Assembly (NCBI RefSeq): GCF_006715865.1
Contig: NZ_VFOA01000001.1
Coordinates: 992,001 to 1,056,000, forward strand
Reading direction: 5' to 3'
DNA length: 64,000 nucleotides
From: Cellulomonas sp. SLBN-39
GTDB lineage: Bacteria; Actinomycetota; Actinomycetes; Actinomycetales; Cellulomonadaceae
Under the pieces are notes generated by a model, which had not been told where the DNA came from, made no database searches, and saw only the letters and a list, made by a program, of their open reading frames with translations. The position numbers were made by a program, and so were the translations under genes. This document shows, one piece after another, positions 48,969 to 56,775 of this stretch (positions are counted from its first letter, which is position 1; each line of letters begins with the position of its first letter).

Positions 48969-50234
48969 ATGACCACGCCCTACACGTACGAGAAGAGCCG
49001 GGCCGCGTTCGCCCGCGCCACCCGCGTCATCCCGTCCGGCATCTACGGCCACCAGGGCCCGTCGGAGGGCGTGTACGTGCCCCGCGAGGCGTTCCCGCTG
49101 TTCTCGGCGCGCGCCGAGGGCTCGCGGTTCTGGGACGTCGACGGCAACGAGTTCATCGACTACATGTGCGGCTACGGCCCCAACGTCCTCGGGTACCACG
49201 ACCCCGACGTCGACGCCGCCGCGCAGGCCCAGGCGAAGCTCGAGGACGTCGTGACCATCCCGTCGACCGTCATGGTCGACTTCGCCGAGCTGCTCGTCGA
49301 CACCGTGGCCAGCGCCGACTGGGCGTTCTTCGCGAAGAACGGCGGCGACACCACCACCCTCGCGGTCATGACGGCGCGCGCCGCGACCCGTCGCAAGAAG
49401 ATCGTGCTGTTCGGCGGGTACTACCACGGGGTCGCGCCCTGGGCGCAGAAGCTCGACTACCCCGGGGTGCTCGAGGAGGACGTCGCGCACGTGCTGCACG
49501 CGCCGTGGAACGACCTGGCCGCGCTGCGCCGCCTGTTCTCCGAGCACCGCGGGCAGATCGCGGGCCTGGTCGCCCAGCCGTACATGCACGGCAACTTCGT
49601 CGACAACGTGCTGCCCGACCCCGGGTTCTGGCAGGGCGTGCGGCGTCTGTGCGACGAGCACGGCGTCGTCCTCGTCGTCGACGACGTGCGCGCCGGCTGG
49701 CGCCTCGACATCGCCGGCTCCGACCACTTCTACGGGTTCGAGGCCGACCTCATCTGCTTCTGCAAGGCCCTCGCCAACGGCTACAACGTGTCCGCGCTGT
49801 GCGGCAAGGACTCCCTCAAGGACGCCGTCTCGTCCCTGACGTACACCGGCTCGTACTGGATGAGCGCCGTGCCCTTCGCCGCCGGGATCGCCACCATCAC
49901 CAAGCTGCGCGACACCGACGCCACCACCCGGTTCCGCGCCCTCGGCACCCGTCTCACCGACGGCCTCGTCAGCGCGGCCCGCGAGCACGGCTTCACGCTC
50001 GTCGCGTCCGGCGAGCCCGCCCTGTTCTACCTGCGCCTCGCCGACGACGACTCCCTCGGCCTGCACCAGGCGTGGATCGCCCAGATGGTCCGCCGCGGCG
50101 CCTTCCTCACCTCCCACCACAACCACTTCGTCAACGCCGCCCTCACCGAGGCCGACGTCGACCGCACCGTCGAGATCGCCCACGAGGCCTTCACCGCCGT
50201 CCGCGCCGACCGCCCCCTGCCCGTGAGGGTGTGA
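48969..50234 (+). CDS. Class III PLP-dependent aminotransferase
   Basis: 421 aa. Fold type I aminotransferase of the glutamate-1-semialdehyde mutase/ornithine transaminase group. It has GSRFWDVDGNEFIDYMCGYGPNVLGYHDP, NGGDTTTLAVMTARAAT, GYYHGVAPWAQ, the PLP-binding VVDDVRAGWR and the Schiff-base Lys in LICFCKALANGY. It probably transfers or moves an amino group on the product of the adjacent dehydrogenase. ATG is preferred because GGAGAG is 11 bases upstream; an in-frame GTG four codons earlier overlaps the previous stop. Confidence 0.88.
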   Translation: MTTPYTYEKSRAAFARATRVIPSGIYGHQGPSEGVYVPREAFPLFSARAEGSRFWDVDGNEFIDYMCGYGPNVLGYHDPDVDAAAQAQAKLEDVVTIPSTVMVDFAELLVDTVASADWAFFAKNGGDTTTLAVMTARAATRRKKIVLFGGYYHGVAPWAQKLDYPGVLEEDVAHVLHAPWNDLAALRRLFSEHRGQIAGLVAQPYMHGNFVDNVLPDPGFWQGVRRLCDEHGVVLVVDDVRAGWRLDIAGSDHFYGFEADLICFCKALANGYNVSALCGKDSLKDAVSSLTYTGSYWMSAVPFAAGIATITKLRDTDATTRFRALGTRLTDGLVSAAREHGFTLVASGEPALFYLRLADDDSLGLHQAWIAQMVRRGAFLTSHHNHFVNAALTEADVDRTVEIAHEAFTAVRADRPLPVRV

Positions 50235-50252
50235 CGCCTGACAGCACCGCCG

Positions 50253-51329
50253 CTAGCCCTCCGGGCCGTCGACGCGGTCGCGGGCGCGGTCGGCGGCGGA
50301 GGTGGCGCGGTCCAGGGTGCGCTGCGCGACGCGGACGGCCTTCTCCTGCTGGCGGGCGTGCTGCTGGGCGGTGACGAGGCGCTCGTCGGCGCGCGGCAGC
50401 GCGGAGCGGGCCTCGGCGAGGCGGCGGCGGACGTCCGCGAGCGCGCGGACCAGGTCCTCCTCGGCGCGGTAGGCCTCCTCGGAGGCGCGCTGCGCGTCCT
50501 CGAGGTCCCGGCGGGCGTCCTGGTCGGCGCGGGCGGCGTCGTCGTACCGGGTGCGGGCCTGCGCGAGGGTGTCCTCGGCGGCGGCGAGGGCCTCGGCGGC
50601 GCGGGCGCGCTCGCGCTCGGCGCGTTCCCGGTCGCGTGCGGCCCGGAGGCGCTCCTGCTCGGCGCGGCGGGTGGTGGCGTCGCCGCTCCGAGGGGTTGCG
50701 GGTCGTCCGGCGGGGCCGTCGGCGGCGGGTGGGGCGTCGTCGTCGGACGTGGTGGTGCCCTCGGTGCCGGACCGGCGACCAGGCGACGCGACGTCGACGT
50801 CCTGCTCGGCAGCGCCGTCGGAGCCCGTGCCGTCGGAGCCCGTGCCGTGAGGGCTCGCGCCGAAGCCGACGTGCTCCTGGGCGTGGGTCAGGGCGCCGGA
50901 GGTGACGGCCTGCGCGGCTGCGGGGTCGAGGAGGGCCGCGGTAAGGGTGCGCTCGACCTCCTGCGCGGCCGCGTCGGAGACCTTCTGCCCGGCGGCGGAC
51001 GCGAGCCGGCGGGCCTGCTGGGCGAGGCCGGCGACGAGCTTGCGGCGCTGGGTGGTGAGCTCGCGCAGCGCGGGGCCGTCGAGGGTGCGCTCGGCCTCGC
51101 GCAGGCCCTCGCCGACGGCGCGGACCTGGTCGGCGAGCGAGGGGTCGTCGCGGACGAGGAGGTTGACGGCCCAGGCGGCGACGGTGGGCTTGCGCAGGGC
51201 GGCGATGCGGGCGGCGAGGTCGCGGTCGCCGGCGGTGCGCGCGGCGCGGGCGGCGGCGTCGCGGCGGGCCACGAAGTCGCCGAGCGGGCCGCCGTACAGG
51301 TCGTCGACGGCGTCCTCCCAGGCACCCAT
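50253..51329 (-). CDS. Coiled-coil protein conserved in actinobacteria
   Basis: 358 aa, soluble. N-terminus WEDAVDDLYGGPLGDFVARRDAAARAARTAGD is followed by RKPTVAAWAVNLLVR, a helical segment (LRELTTQRRKLVAGLAQQARRLA), a Ser/Gly/Asp-rich linker, and about 130 residues of Ala/Arg/Glu-rich coiled coil (RAEQERLRAARDRERAERERARAAEAL). The family is widespread but uncharacterised as far as I know. Its last segment lies just before the aminotransferase stop, convergently. Confidence 0.75.
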   Translation of the reverse strand: MGAWEDAVDDLYGGPLGDFVARRDAAARAARTAGDRDLAARIAALRKPTVAAWAVNLLVRDDPSLADQVRAVGEGLREAERTLDGPALRELTTQRRKLVAGLAQQARRLASAAGQKVSDAAAQEVERTLTAALLDPAAAQAVTSGALTHAQEHVGFGASPHGTGSDGTGSDGAAEQDVDVASPGRRSGTEGTTTSDDDAPPAADGPAGRPATPRSGDATTRRAEQERLRAARDRERAERERARAAEALAAAEDTLAQARTRYDDAARADQDARRDLEDAQRASEEAYRAEEDLVRALADVRRRLAEARSALPRADERLVTAQQHARQQEKAVRVAQRTLDRATSAADRARDRVDGPEG

Positions 51330-51389
51330 CGCCCCAGCGTGCCCGAGCACGGGCGGCGGGGCGCCCCGGCGCGCGGGCATGATCGGGGC

Positions 51390-51779
51390 ATGGACCCGAG
51401 CCGCTGCCCCTGCCTGAGCGGTCTGCCGTACGCGGAGTGCTGCGGGCCGCTGCACGCGGGGCGGGTGGCGGCGGGCACGGCGGAGCAGCTCATGCGCTCG
51501 CGCTACAGCGCGTTCGCGGTGGGTGACGCGGACTACCTGGGCCGCACGTGGCACCCGTCGACGCGGCCGGCGGACCTGACGCCCGACCCGGACCTGCGCT
51601 GGTACCGGCTCGACGTGGTGATGACGCGGGCGGGCGGGCCGACGGACGACCACGGCGTGGTGGAGTTCCGTGCGTTCTACCGGCACCCGGACGGGCCGGG
51701 GTCGTTGCACGAGGTGAGCCGGTTCGTCCGGGAGCGCGGTGCGTGGCTCTACGTCGACGGGGCCGTGGACGGTCGCTGA
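51390..51779 (+). CDS. YchJ-family protein with SEC-C-like zinc motif
   Basis: 129 aa. N-terminal CPCLSGLPYAECCGPLHAG is the SEC-C/YchJ zinc-binding motif. QLMRSRYSAFAVGDADYLGRTWHPSTRP and the FRAFYRHPD segment belong to the YchJ NTF2-like domain. Function unknown; often a metal-binding partner of cytoplasmic proteins. CATGAT six bases before the ATG may be a leaderless -10. Confidence 0.88.
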   Translation: MDPSRCPCLSGLPYAECCGPLHAGRVAAGTAEQLMRSRYSAFAVGDADYLGRTWHPSTRPADLTPDPDLRWYRLDVVMTRAGGPTDDHGVVEFRAFYRHPDGPGSLHEVSRFVRERGAWLYVDGAVDGR

Positions 51780-51791
51780 CCGACCGGTCGG

Positions 51792-52094
51792 TCAGTGCCG
51801 GGGTGCCCGGGTGGGCAGCCAGCGGTTGCCGTAGCGACGGGTGAGGCTGCCGTCGGTGGTCTCGGCGAGCTCGTCGAGGCGGCTGAGCACGGCCCAGGCG
51901 ACCTTGCGGGCCTGCCCGTCGCCGGGGACCTCGAAGCGCACGGTGACGCGGGCCTGGCCGCGGACGACGCCGAGGTCGAAGGACTCGACGGTCGCGCCGG
52001 GGCGGGCGGCGTCGACGGCGGCGGGGAGCACGTCGGGGGCGGCGGTGCCGGGTCGCAGGAGGCCGATCGCGGCGGTCACGCGGTACGACGGCAC
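51792..52094 (-). CDS. Small conserved hypothetical protein
   Basis: 100 aa. VPSYRVTAAIGLLRPGTAAPDVLPAAVDAA then RVTVRFEVPGDGQARKVAWAVLSRLDEL and NRWLPTRAPRH. The beta-alpha-beta pattern suggests a small ACT- or ferredoxin-like fold, but the family is not recognised. The GTG start has no clear ribosome-binding site. It converges with ychJ after 12 bp. Confidence 0.6.
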   Translation of the reverse strand: MPSYRVTAAIGLLRPGTAAPDVLPAAVDAARPGATVESFDLGVVRGQARVTVRFEVPGDGQARKVAWAVLSRLDELAETTDGSLTRRYGNRWLPTRAPRH

Positions 52095-52123
52095 GCGCCC
52101 AGCCTGCCACCCGCCGCGCGGCG

Positions 52124-52149
52124 TCCCGCATCGTGAGACGGATGCGGGA
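52124..52149. promoter_or_regulatory. Inverted repeat upstream of the Cys-rich leader
   Basis: TCCCGCATC-N8-GATGCGGGA, perfect 9-bp arms, ends 30 bases before the leader-peptide ATG. Candidate operator for the transporter operon, or for the divergent small gene whose start is at 52094. Confidence 0.45.
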
Positions 52150-52179
52150 ACCGGGCGCGAGACGTGCTGGCATCGGGCC

Positions 52180-52242
52180 ATGACCAGCGCGCCCGTGCAC
52201 CACGCGACCACCGTCGCGTGTCGCCGCTGCTGTCGTCGCTGA
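52180..52242 (+). CDS. Cys-rich leader peptide of the cystine transporter operon
   Basis: MTSAPVHHATTVACRRCCRR, 20 aa, three Cys in the last seven codons next to Arg codons, then TGA. In actinobacteria short Cys-rich frames upstream of sulfur or cysteine genes act as attenuators: ribosome stalling at Cys codons when cysteinyl-tRNA is scarce lets transcription or translation proceed downstream. Here the next gene, 125 bp away, is the solute-binding protein of a cystine-type ABC transporter. The peptide is too short for homology to be conclusive; type and context carry the call. Confidence 0.7.
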   Translation: MTSAPVHHATTVACRRCCRR

Positions 52243-52299
52243 GCGCTCCCGCGCCGGCCCCCGCCCGACCCCGCGTCCCCTGACGCGCCCGTCCGGCCC

Positions 52300-52315
52300 C
52301 TCGTCCCTCGACGAG
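52300..52315 (+). promoter_or_regulatory. Small hairpin between leader peptide and transporter
   Basis: CTCGTC-CCTC-GACGAG, a 6-bp stem in a C-rich tract. It may be part of an attenuator with the leader peptide. Longer alternative pairings could not be computed here. Confidence 0.35.
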
Positions 52316-52367
52316 CCCCCCGCCACCACCCGTGGCAGACTCCCGCACCACCCAGCGAAGGACTCCC

Positions 52368-53189
52368 ATGCGTCGCCGTCTGATCCCTGCCCTGCTCGCC
52401 GCCAGCACCCTCGCGCTCGGCCTGGCCGCCTGCTCCACCGCCGACGAGGCCGCCCCGACCGCCACCTCGGGCGGGCAGGACGACTCCCTGACCTCCGTGC
52501 AGGAGGCGGGCGTCATCGTCTTCGGCACCGAGGGCACGTACCGCCCGTTCTCGTACCACGAGGACGGCTCGGGCGAGCTGACCGGCTTCGACGTCGAGAT
52601 CGCGCGTGCCGTGGCCGCCGAGCTCGGCGTCGAGGCGCAGTTCGAGGAGACCCAGTGGGACGCGATCTTCGCGGGCCTGGAGTCGGGCCGCTTCGACGCG
52701 ATCGCCAACCAGGTCTCCATCACGCCCGAGCGCGAGGAGGCGTACACGTTCTCCGCGCCGTACACCTTCAGCCGCGGCGTCGTCGTGGTGCCCGAGGACG
52801 ACACGTCGATCACGTCGTTCGCCGACCTGGACGGCAAGACCACCGCGCAGTCGCTGACGAGCAACTGGTACACGCTCGCCGAGGAGTCCGGGGCGAACGT
52901 CGAGGCCGTCGAGGGCTGGGCGCAGGCCGTCGCCCTCGTGCAGCAGGGGCGGGTCGCCGCGACGATCAACGACGAGCTGACGTTCCTCGACCACGAGACG
53001 CAGACCGGCGGTGACGGCCTGAAGGTCGCCGCCGAGACCGAGGACGTGTCGCGCCAGGCGTTCGCGTTCGCCGCCGGCTCGCAGGAGCTGGCCGACGCGG
53101 TCGACGAGGCCTTGGCCTCGCTCGCCGAGGACGGCACGCTCGCGGAGATCTCGCAGACGTACTTCGGCGCCGACGTCACCCAGGAGTAG
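52368..53189 (+). CDS. Cystine/amino-acid ABC transporter, solute-binding lipoprotein
   Basis: 273 aa. Lipobox LAAC, then a type III solute-binding protein: VIVFGTEGTYRPFSYHE, GELTGFDVEIARAVAAELG, WDAIFAGLESGRFDAIANQVSITPER, YTFSAPY. These are FliY/TcyA-like and suggest cystine or a related polar amino acid. GAAGGA precedes the ATG. With the permease and ATPase it forms a complete importer. The upstream Cys-rich leader supports cystine. Confidence 0.88.
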   Translation: MRRRLIPALLAASTLALGLAACSTADEAAPTATSGGQDDSLTSVQEAGVIVFGTEGTYRPFSYHEDGSGELTGFDVEIARAVAAELGVEAQFEETQWDAIFAGLESGRFDAIANQVSITPEREEAYTFSAPYTFSRGVVVVPEDDTSITSFADLDGKTTAQSLTSNWYTLAEESGANVEAVEGWAQAVALVQQGRVAATINDELTFLDHETQTGGDGLKVAAETEDVSRQAFAFAAGSQELADAVDEALASLAEDGTLAEISQTYFGADVTQE

Positions 53190-53195
53190 CCGACA

Positions 53196-53864
53196 GTGGA
53201 GGCACCGGACTGGGGGCTGGCGGCGTCGTCGCTGCTGCCGATGATCAGCGGCGCCGTCCGCGGCACCATCCCGCTCGCGCTCGTGTCGTTCGCGGGCGGG
53301 ATGGTGATCGCCGTGGCCGTGGCGCTCATGCGGCTGTCGCGGCGGCGGGTCGTGTCCTGGCCCGCGCGCGCCTACGTGTCCGTGGTCCGGGGCACGCCGC
53401 TGCTGGTGCAGCTCTTCGTGATCTTCTACGGGCTGCCGTCGATCGGTCTGCTCATCGACCCGTGGCCGAGCGCCGTCATCGCGTTCTCCATCAACGTCGG
53501 CGGGTACGCCGCGGAGATCGTGCGCGCCGCGATCCTCTCGGTGCCCCGCGGGCAGTGGGAGGCCGCGTACGTCGTCGGCATGTCGCACCGCACGGCGCTG
53601 GTGCGCGTGATCCTCCCGCAGGCCGCCCGGGTGTCCGTGCCGCCGCTGTCCAACACGTTCATCTCCCTGGTCAAGGACACCTCGCTCGCCTCGCTCATCC
53701 TGGTGACCGAGCTGTTCCGCGAGGCCCAGCAGATCGCCGCGTTCAGCCAGGAGTTCATGGCCCTGTACGTGCAGGCCGCGGCCCTGTACTGGGTGATCTG
53801 CCTGGCGCTGTCCGCGGTGCAGGGCCGGCTCGAGACGAGGCTGGAGCGTCATGTCGCGACCTGA
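53196..53864 (+). CDS. Amino-acid (cystine-type) ABC transporter permease
   Basis: 222 aa. Five membrane helices of the HisMQ type, RGTPLLVQLFVIFYGLP, and the EAA loop around GGYAAEIVRAAILSVPRGQWEAAYVVGMS through which it contacts the ATPase. AGGAG lies within the previous stop region, six bases before the GTG. The end overlaps the ATPase start by 14 bases. Confidence 0.93.
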   Translation: MEAPDWGLAASSLLPMISGAVRGTIPLALVSFAGGMVIAVAVALMRLSRRRVVSWPARAYVSVVRGTPLLVQLFVIFYGLPSIGLLIDPWPSAVIAFSINVGGYAAEIVRAAILSVPRGQWEAAYVVGMSHRTALVRVILPQAARVSVPPLSNTFISLVKDTSLASLILVTELFREAQQIAAFSQEFMALYVQAAALYWVICLALSAVQGRLETRLERHVAT

Positions 53865-54651
53865 GGACCACCCCGTCGAGGACGCCCCGACGGCGGACGA
53901 GCCGCTGCTCACCGTCACCGGGGTGCGCAAGGCCTTCGGCAGCACGCAGGTGCTCGACGGCGTCGACCTGACCGTGCACCGCGGCGACGTCGTCGCCGTC
54001 ATCGGCGCGTCCGGCTCCGGCAAGACGACCCTGCTGCGCTGCCTCAACGGCCTGGAGACCCCCGACGCCGGCGTCGTCGCGATGTCCGGCGGGCCCCGCG
54101 TCGACTTCGCGACCCGCCCGCCGCGACGTGCCGTGCACGCGCTGCGCGACCGGTCCGGGATGGTGTTCCAGCAGCACAACCTCTTCCCGCACCGGACGGT
54201 GCTGCAGAACGTCACCGAGGGTCCCGTCGTCGTGCAGAAGCGGCCCGCCGCGGAGGCCGTCGCCGAGGCCGAGGCCCTCCTCGCGCGCGTCGGGCTGGCC
54301 GACAAGCGCGACGCCTACCCGGCCCAGCTCTCCGGCGGGCAGCAGCAGCGCGTCGGCATCGTCCGCGCCCTGGCCCTGCACCCCGACCTGCTGCTCTTCG
54401 ACGAGCCGACGTCCGCGCTCGACCCCGAGCTCGTCGGCGAGGTCCTCGGCCTCATCCTCGAGCTCGCACGCGAGGGCTGGACGATGGTGATCGTCACCCA
54501 CGAGCTGCAGTTCGCCCGCGAGGTCGCGGACACCGTGGTGTTCGTCGACCAGGGCCGGGTGCTGGAGCAGGGCCCGCCCGACCAGGTGCTCCGCGAGCCC
54601 GTCGAGGAGCGGACCCGCCAGTTCGTCCGGCGCCTCCTGCACCCGTTCTGA
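53851..54651 (+). CDS. Amino-acid (cystine-type) ABC transporter ATPase
   Basis: 266 aa. Walker [11 protein letters not shown]-loop [11 protein letters not shown], signature LSGGQQQRV, Walker [13 protein letters not shown] and switch His in IVTHEL. All complete, GlnQ/TcyC type. It ends RRLLHPF. Small insertion [15 protein letters not shown] after the first strand block. Confidence 0.95.
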   Translation: MSRPEDHPVEDAPTADEPLLTVTGVRKAFGSTQVLDGVDLTVHRGDVVAVIGASGSGKTTLLRCLNGLETPDAGVVAMSGGPRVDFATRPPRRAVHALRDRSGMVFQQHNLFPHRTVLQNVTEGPVVVQKRPAAEAVAEAEALLARVGLADKRDAYPAQLSGGQQQRVGIVRALALHPDLLLFDEPTSALDPELVGEVLGLILELAREGWTMVIVTHELQFAREVADTVVFVDQGRVLEQGPPDQVLREPVEERTRQFVRRLLHPF

Positions 54652-54686
54652 CGGAGCCTGGACACCGCACCGGCACCCGGAGGAGC

Positions 54687-54845
54687 ATGCGGACGTCCAG
54701 GACGTCGCGCACCGGGGGGTCGGCCATGCCGGACAGGAAGAAGTCGTTCGACGACCTGGACGAGGCCGTCCAGGTCGCCGCGAAGGACGCGCAGCACGAC
54801 GGGACCGTGGACCCGATGGGCTACGGCGGGGGCGGCGGCGCCTGA
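54687..54845 (+). CDS. Small Gly-tailed protein coupled to DUF6338 gene
   Basis: 52 aa from the first ATG, or 39 aa from [20 protein letters not shown] at 54726, which is likelier since the AGGAG at 54681 is too close to the first ATG. It ends MGYGGGGGA. The stop overlaps the DUF6338 start (TGATG). Not recognised; the coupling suggests a partner of the membrane protein. Confidence 0.5.
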   Translation: MRTSRTSRTGGSAMPDRKKSFDDLDEAVQVAAKDAQHDGTVDPMGYGGGGGA

Positions 54846-55591
54846 TGCCCGAGTCCTGGGGTGGTCTGGTCGCGCTGCTCGGCCTGGTCACCCCCGGGCT
54901 GGTCTACCGGGCACGCCGCGAGCGGCGGCACCCCGCCCGGCGCGAGACCGCCTTCCGGGAGACCGCGGGGATCGCGCTGGCCAGCCTCGTGCTCACCGGC
55001 GCCTCGCTCGTCGTCGTCGGCGCCCTGGCGGAGGTCGTCCCGTGGCTGCCCGACGTCGGGCGCTGGCTGACGGAGCCGTCGTACGGGGGCGAGCACTACC
55101 GGCAGGTCGCGGTCTTCGTGCTGCTCGTCGTGGGCCTCGCCTGCGGTCTGGCCGTCGGCGCCGACCAGGTCGAGGCCGCCACGGCGCACCGGCGCGCGTC
55201 CCGGCCGGGCGGCCAGGACGACACCCCGACCAGCACCCGGCAGCGCCTGACCGGCATCCACGCGATGCGGCGCGCGACCACGACCGAGGTCCCCGCGGGC
55301 GCCCGCACGTGGCTGTGGGTGGCGCTCGACGACGGCACGCACCTCAAGGGCCTGCACCGCGGCTCCGACGCCGGGGAGACCGACGGGGCCCCGGAGATCC
55401 TGCTCGGCCACCCGCTGCGCTGGGCGGCCCCGGCCGCGGCCGGCGCACCGCTGGTGTGGACCGAGCTGCCCGGCGTGTGGGACTCCGTCGTCGTGCCGCG
55501 CGGGCGCGCCCAGTTCGTGGTCGTGGAGTACCTCGACGCCGACGGCAACGCCGTGCACCCCACCGGGCCGGAGGGCACGCCGCGCGGCTGA
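54845..55591 (+). CDS. DUF6338-like membrane protein
   Basis: 248 aa. Three membrane helices (about 8-22, 42-65, 88-108; [59 protein letters not shown]). The cytoplasmic domain includes [20 protein letters not shown] and [22 protein letters not shown], beta-rich as in DUF6338 proteins. Function unknown. The family call is from memory of the pattern. Confidence 0.6.
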   Translation: MPESWGGLVALLGLVTPGLVYRARRERRHPARRETAFRETAGIALASLVLTGASLVVVGALAEVVPWLPDVGRWLTEPSYGGEHYRQVAVFVLLVVGLACGLAVGADQVEAATAHRRASRPGGQDDTPTSTRQRLTGIHAMRRATTTEVPAGARTWLWVALDDGTHLKGLHRGSDAGETDGAPEILLGHPLRWAAPAAAGAPLVWTELPGVWDSVVVPRGRAQFVVVEYLDADGNAVHPTGPEGTPRG

Positions 55592-55631
55592 ACCGCGGCA
55601 CCACGCCGGACGGACCCGGCAGGATCGCCCC

Positions 55632-56507
55632 ATGGCAGCAGCGCAGCTCCCCACCCTCGACGGCAGCGCCCCGCACGCGCGCGGCGTCGTCCACCTCGGC
55701 GTCCCCTACGCCGAGCGGTCCGGTCGCACCCTGCACCTGCAGGTGCTGTGGCCGCCGCTGGAGGACGAGGACTCCCCCGCCACGTTCCCCACGGTCGTGT
55801 ACGTGCAGGGCTCCGGCTGGCGCGAGCAGATGCTCGGACGCACGCTCCTCGAGCTCGGCGAGCTCGCCCGCCGCGGGTACGTCGTCGCGGTCGTCGAGCA
55901 CCGGCCGTCGGTGGTCGCACCCTTCCCCGCCCAGGTCCAGGACGCCCGCAGCGCCGTGCGGTTCCTGCGCGAGCACGCCACCACCTACCGCGTCGACCCC
56001 GCGTGGATGGTCCTGGCCGGCGACTCCTCCGGCGGCCACACCGCGGTGATGACCATGCTCACCGACGGCGACCCTGCGTACTCCGACGAGCCGACCCCCG
56101 AGCCGCTCGGCCTGCGCGCCGTCGTCGACCTGTCCGGCCCCACCGACATCGCCCACCTCGACCCCGACCCGACGAGCACCGCGCACACCGCCCCCGACAG
56201 CCCCGAGGGCCTGCTGCTCGGCGGCGTCGACGTGCGGGACTACCCCGACCGCGCGGCCGCGGCCACGCCGATGACGCACGTGCGCCCCGCGTCCGAGGTC
56301 ACGCTGCCGCCGCTGCTGATCCTGCACGGCGACGCCGACGACGTCGTGCCGTTCGGGCACAGCGTGCTGCTGCACGACGCCCTGCGCGACGCCGGCCACC
56401 GCGTGACCCTCTACCGGCTGACCGGCGCGGGCCACGGCACCGGCGGGTTCTGGGCACCGGCGACCCTCGACGTCGTCGACGCCTTCCTGCGCACCGCGAC
56501 GGCGTGA
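55632..56507 (+). CDS. Alpha/beta-hydrolase (esterase/lipase type)
   Basis: 291 aa. GDSSGG nucleophile elbow (Ser about 139), VYVQGSGWREQ as the oxyanion region, catalytic Asp in LHGDADDVVP and His in GAGHGTGG. It belongs to the carboxylesterase/acetyl-hydrolase (BD-FAE-like) group, which may remove acetyl groups from polysaccharides or small esters. No signal peptide. CAGGAT six bases before the ATG resembles a leaderless -10. Confidence 0.88.
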   Translation: MAAAQLPTLDGSAPHARGVVHLGVPYAERSGRTLHLQVLWPPLEDEDSPATFPTVVYVQGSGWREQMLGRTLLELGELARRGYVVAVVEHRPSVVAPFPAQVQDARSAVRFLREHATTYRVDPAWMVLAGDSSGGHTAVMTMLTDGDPAYSDEPTPEPLGLRAVVDLSGPTDIAHLDPDPTSTAHTAPDSPEGLLLGGVDVRDYPDRAAAATPMTHVRPASEVTLPPLLILHGDADDVVPFGHSVLLHDALRDAGHRVTLYRLTGAGHGTGGFWAPATLDVVDAFLRTATA

Positions 56508-56517
56508 TCGCGGGGTG

Positions 56518-56610
56518 TGGCGGAGGGCAAGGGATTCGAACCCTTGAGTACGGGGTCACCGCACTAACGGTTTTCAAGACCGTCGCTTTCGGCCGCTCAG
56601 CCAGCCCTCC
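56518..56610 (-). tRNA. tRNA-Ser (anticodon TGA)
   Basis: Class II tRNA, GGAGGGC/GCCCTCC acceptor, anticodon arm ACGGT-CTTGAAA-ACCGT with TGA at 34-36 (reads UCA), long variable arm, T arm with GGGTTCGAATCCC. CCA is encoded at 56520..56518, unlike the other two tRNAs here. Confidence 0.95.
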
Positions 56611-56724
56611 TGGCTCGCGGGACCCTAGCAGAGCACCCGCTGCCCGGCCCGGGCGGCGCACGACCGAGCACGGTTCACCCGGGACGTGGCCGGCGCCGGC
56701 TGGCGGCCGACGCGCGGGCCTGCC

Positions 56725-56775
56725 CACACTGGCCGCGCAGCGCCGCAGGGGGCGACGCCGCACCCAGGGGGAACC
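56725..56775 (+). promoter_or_regulatory. Conserved promoter/leader of beta-helix gene 1
   Basis: CACACT, then GCAGGGGGCG (56745) and CACCCAGGGGGA before the ATG. Shared with genes 2-4, with three bases fewer between motif and ATG. Confidence 0.5.
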
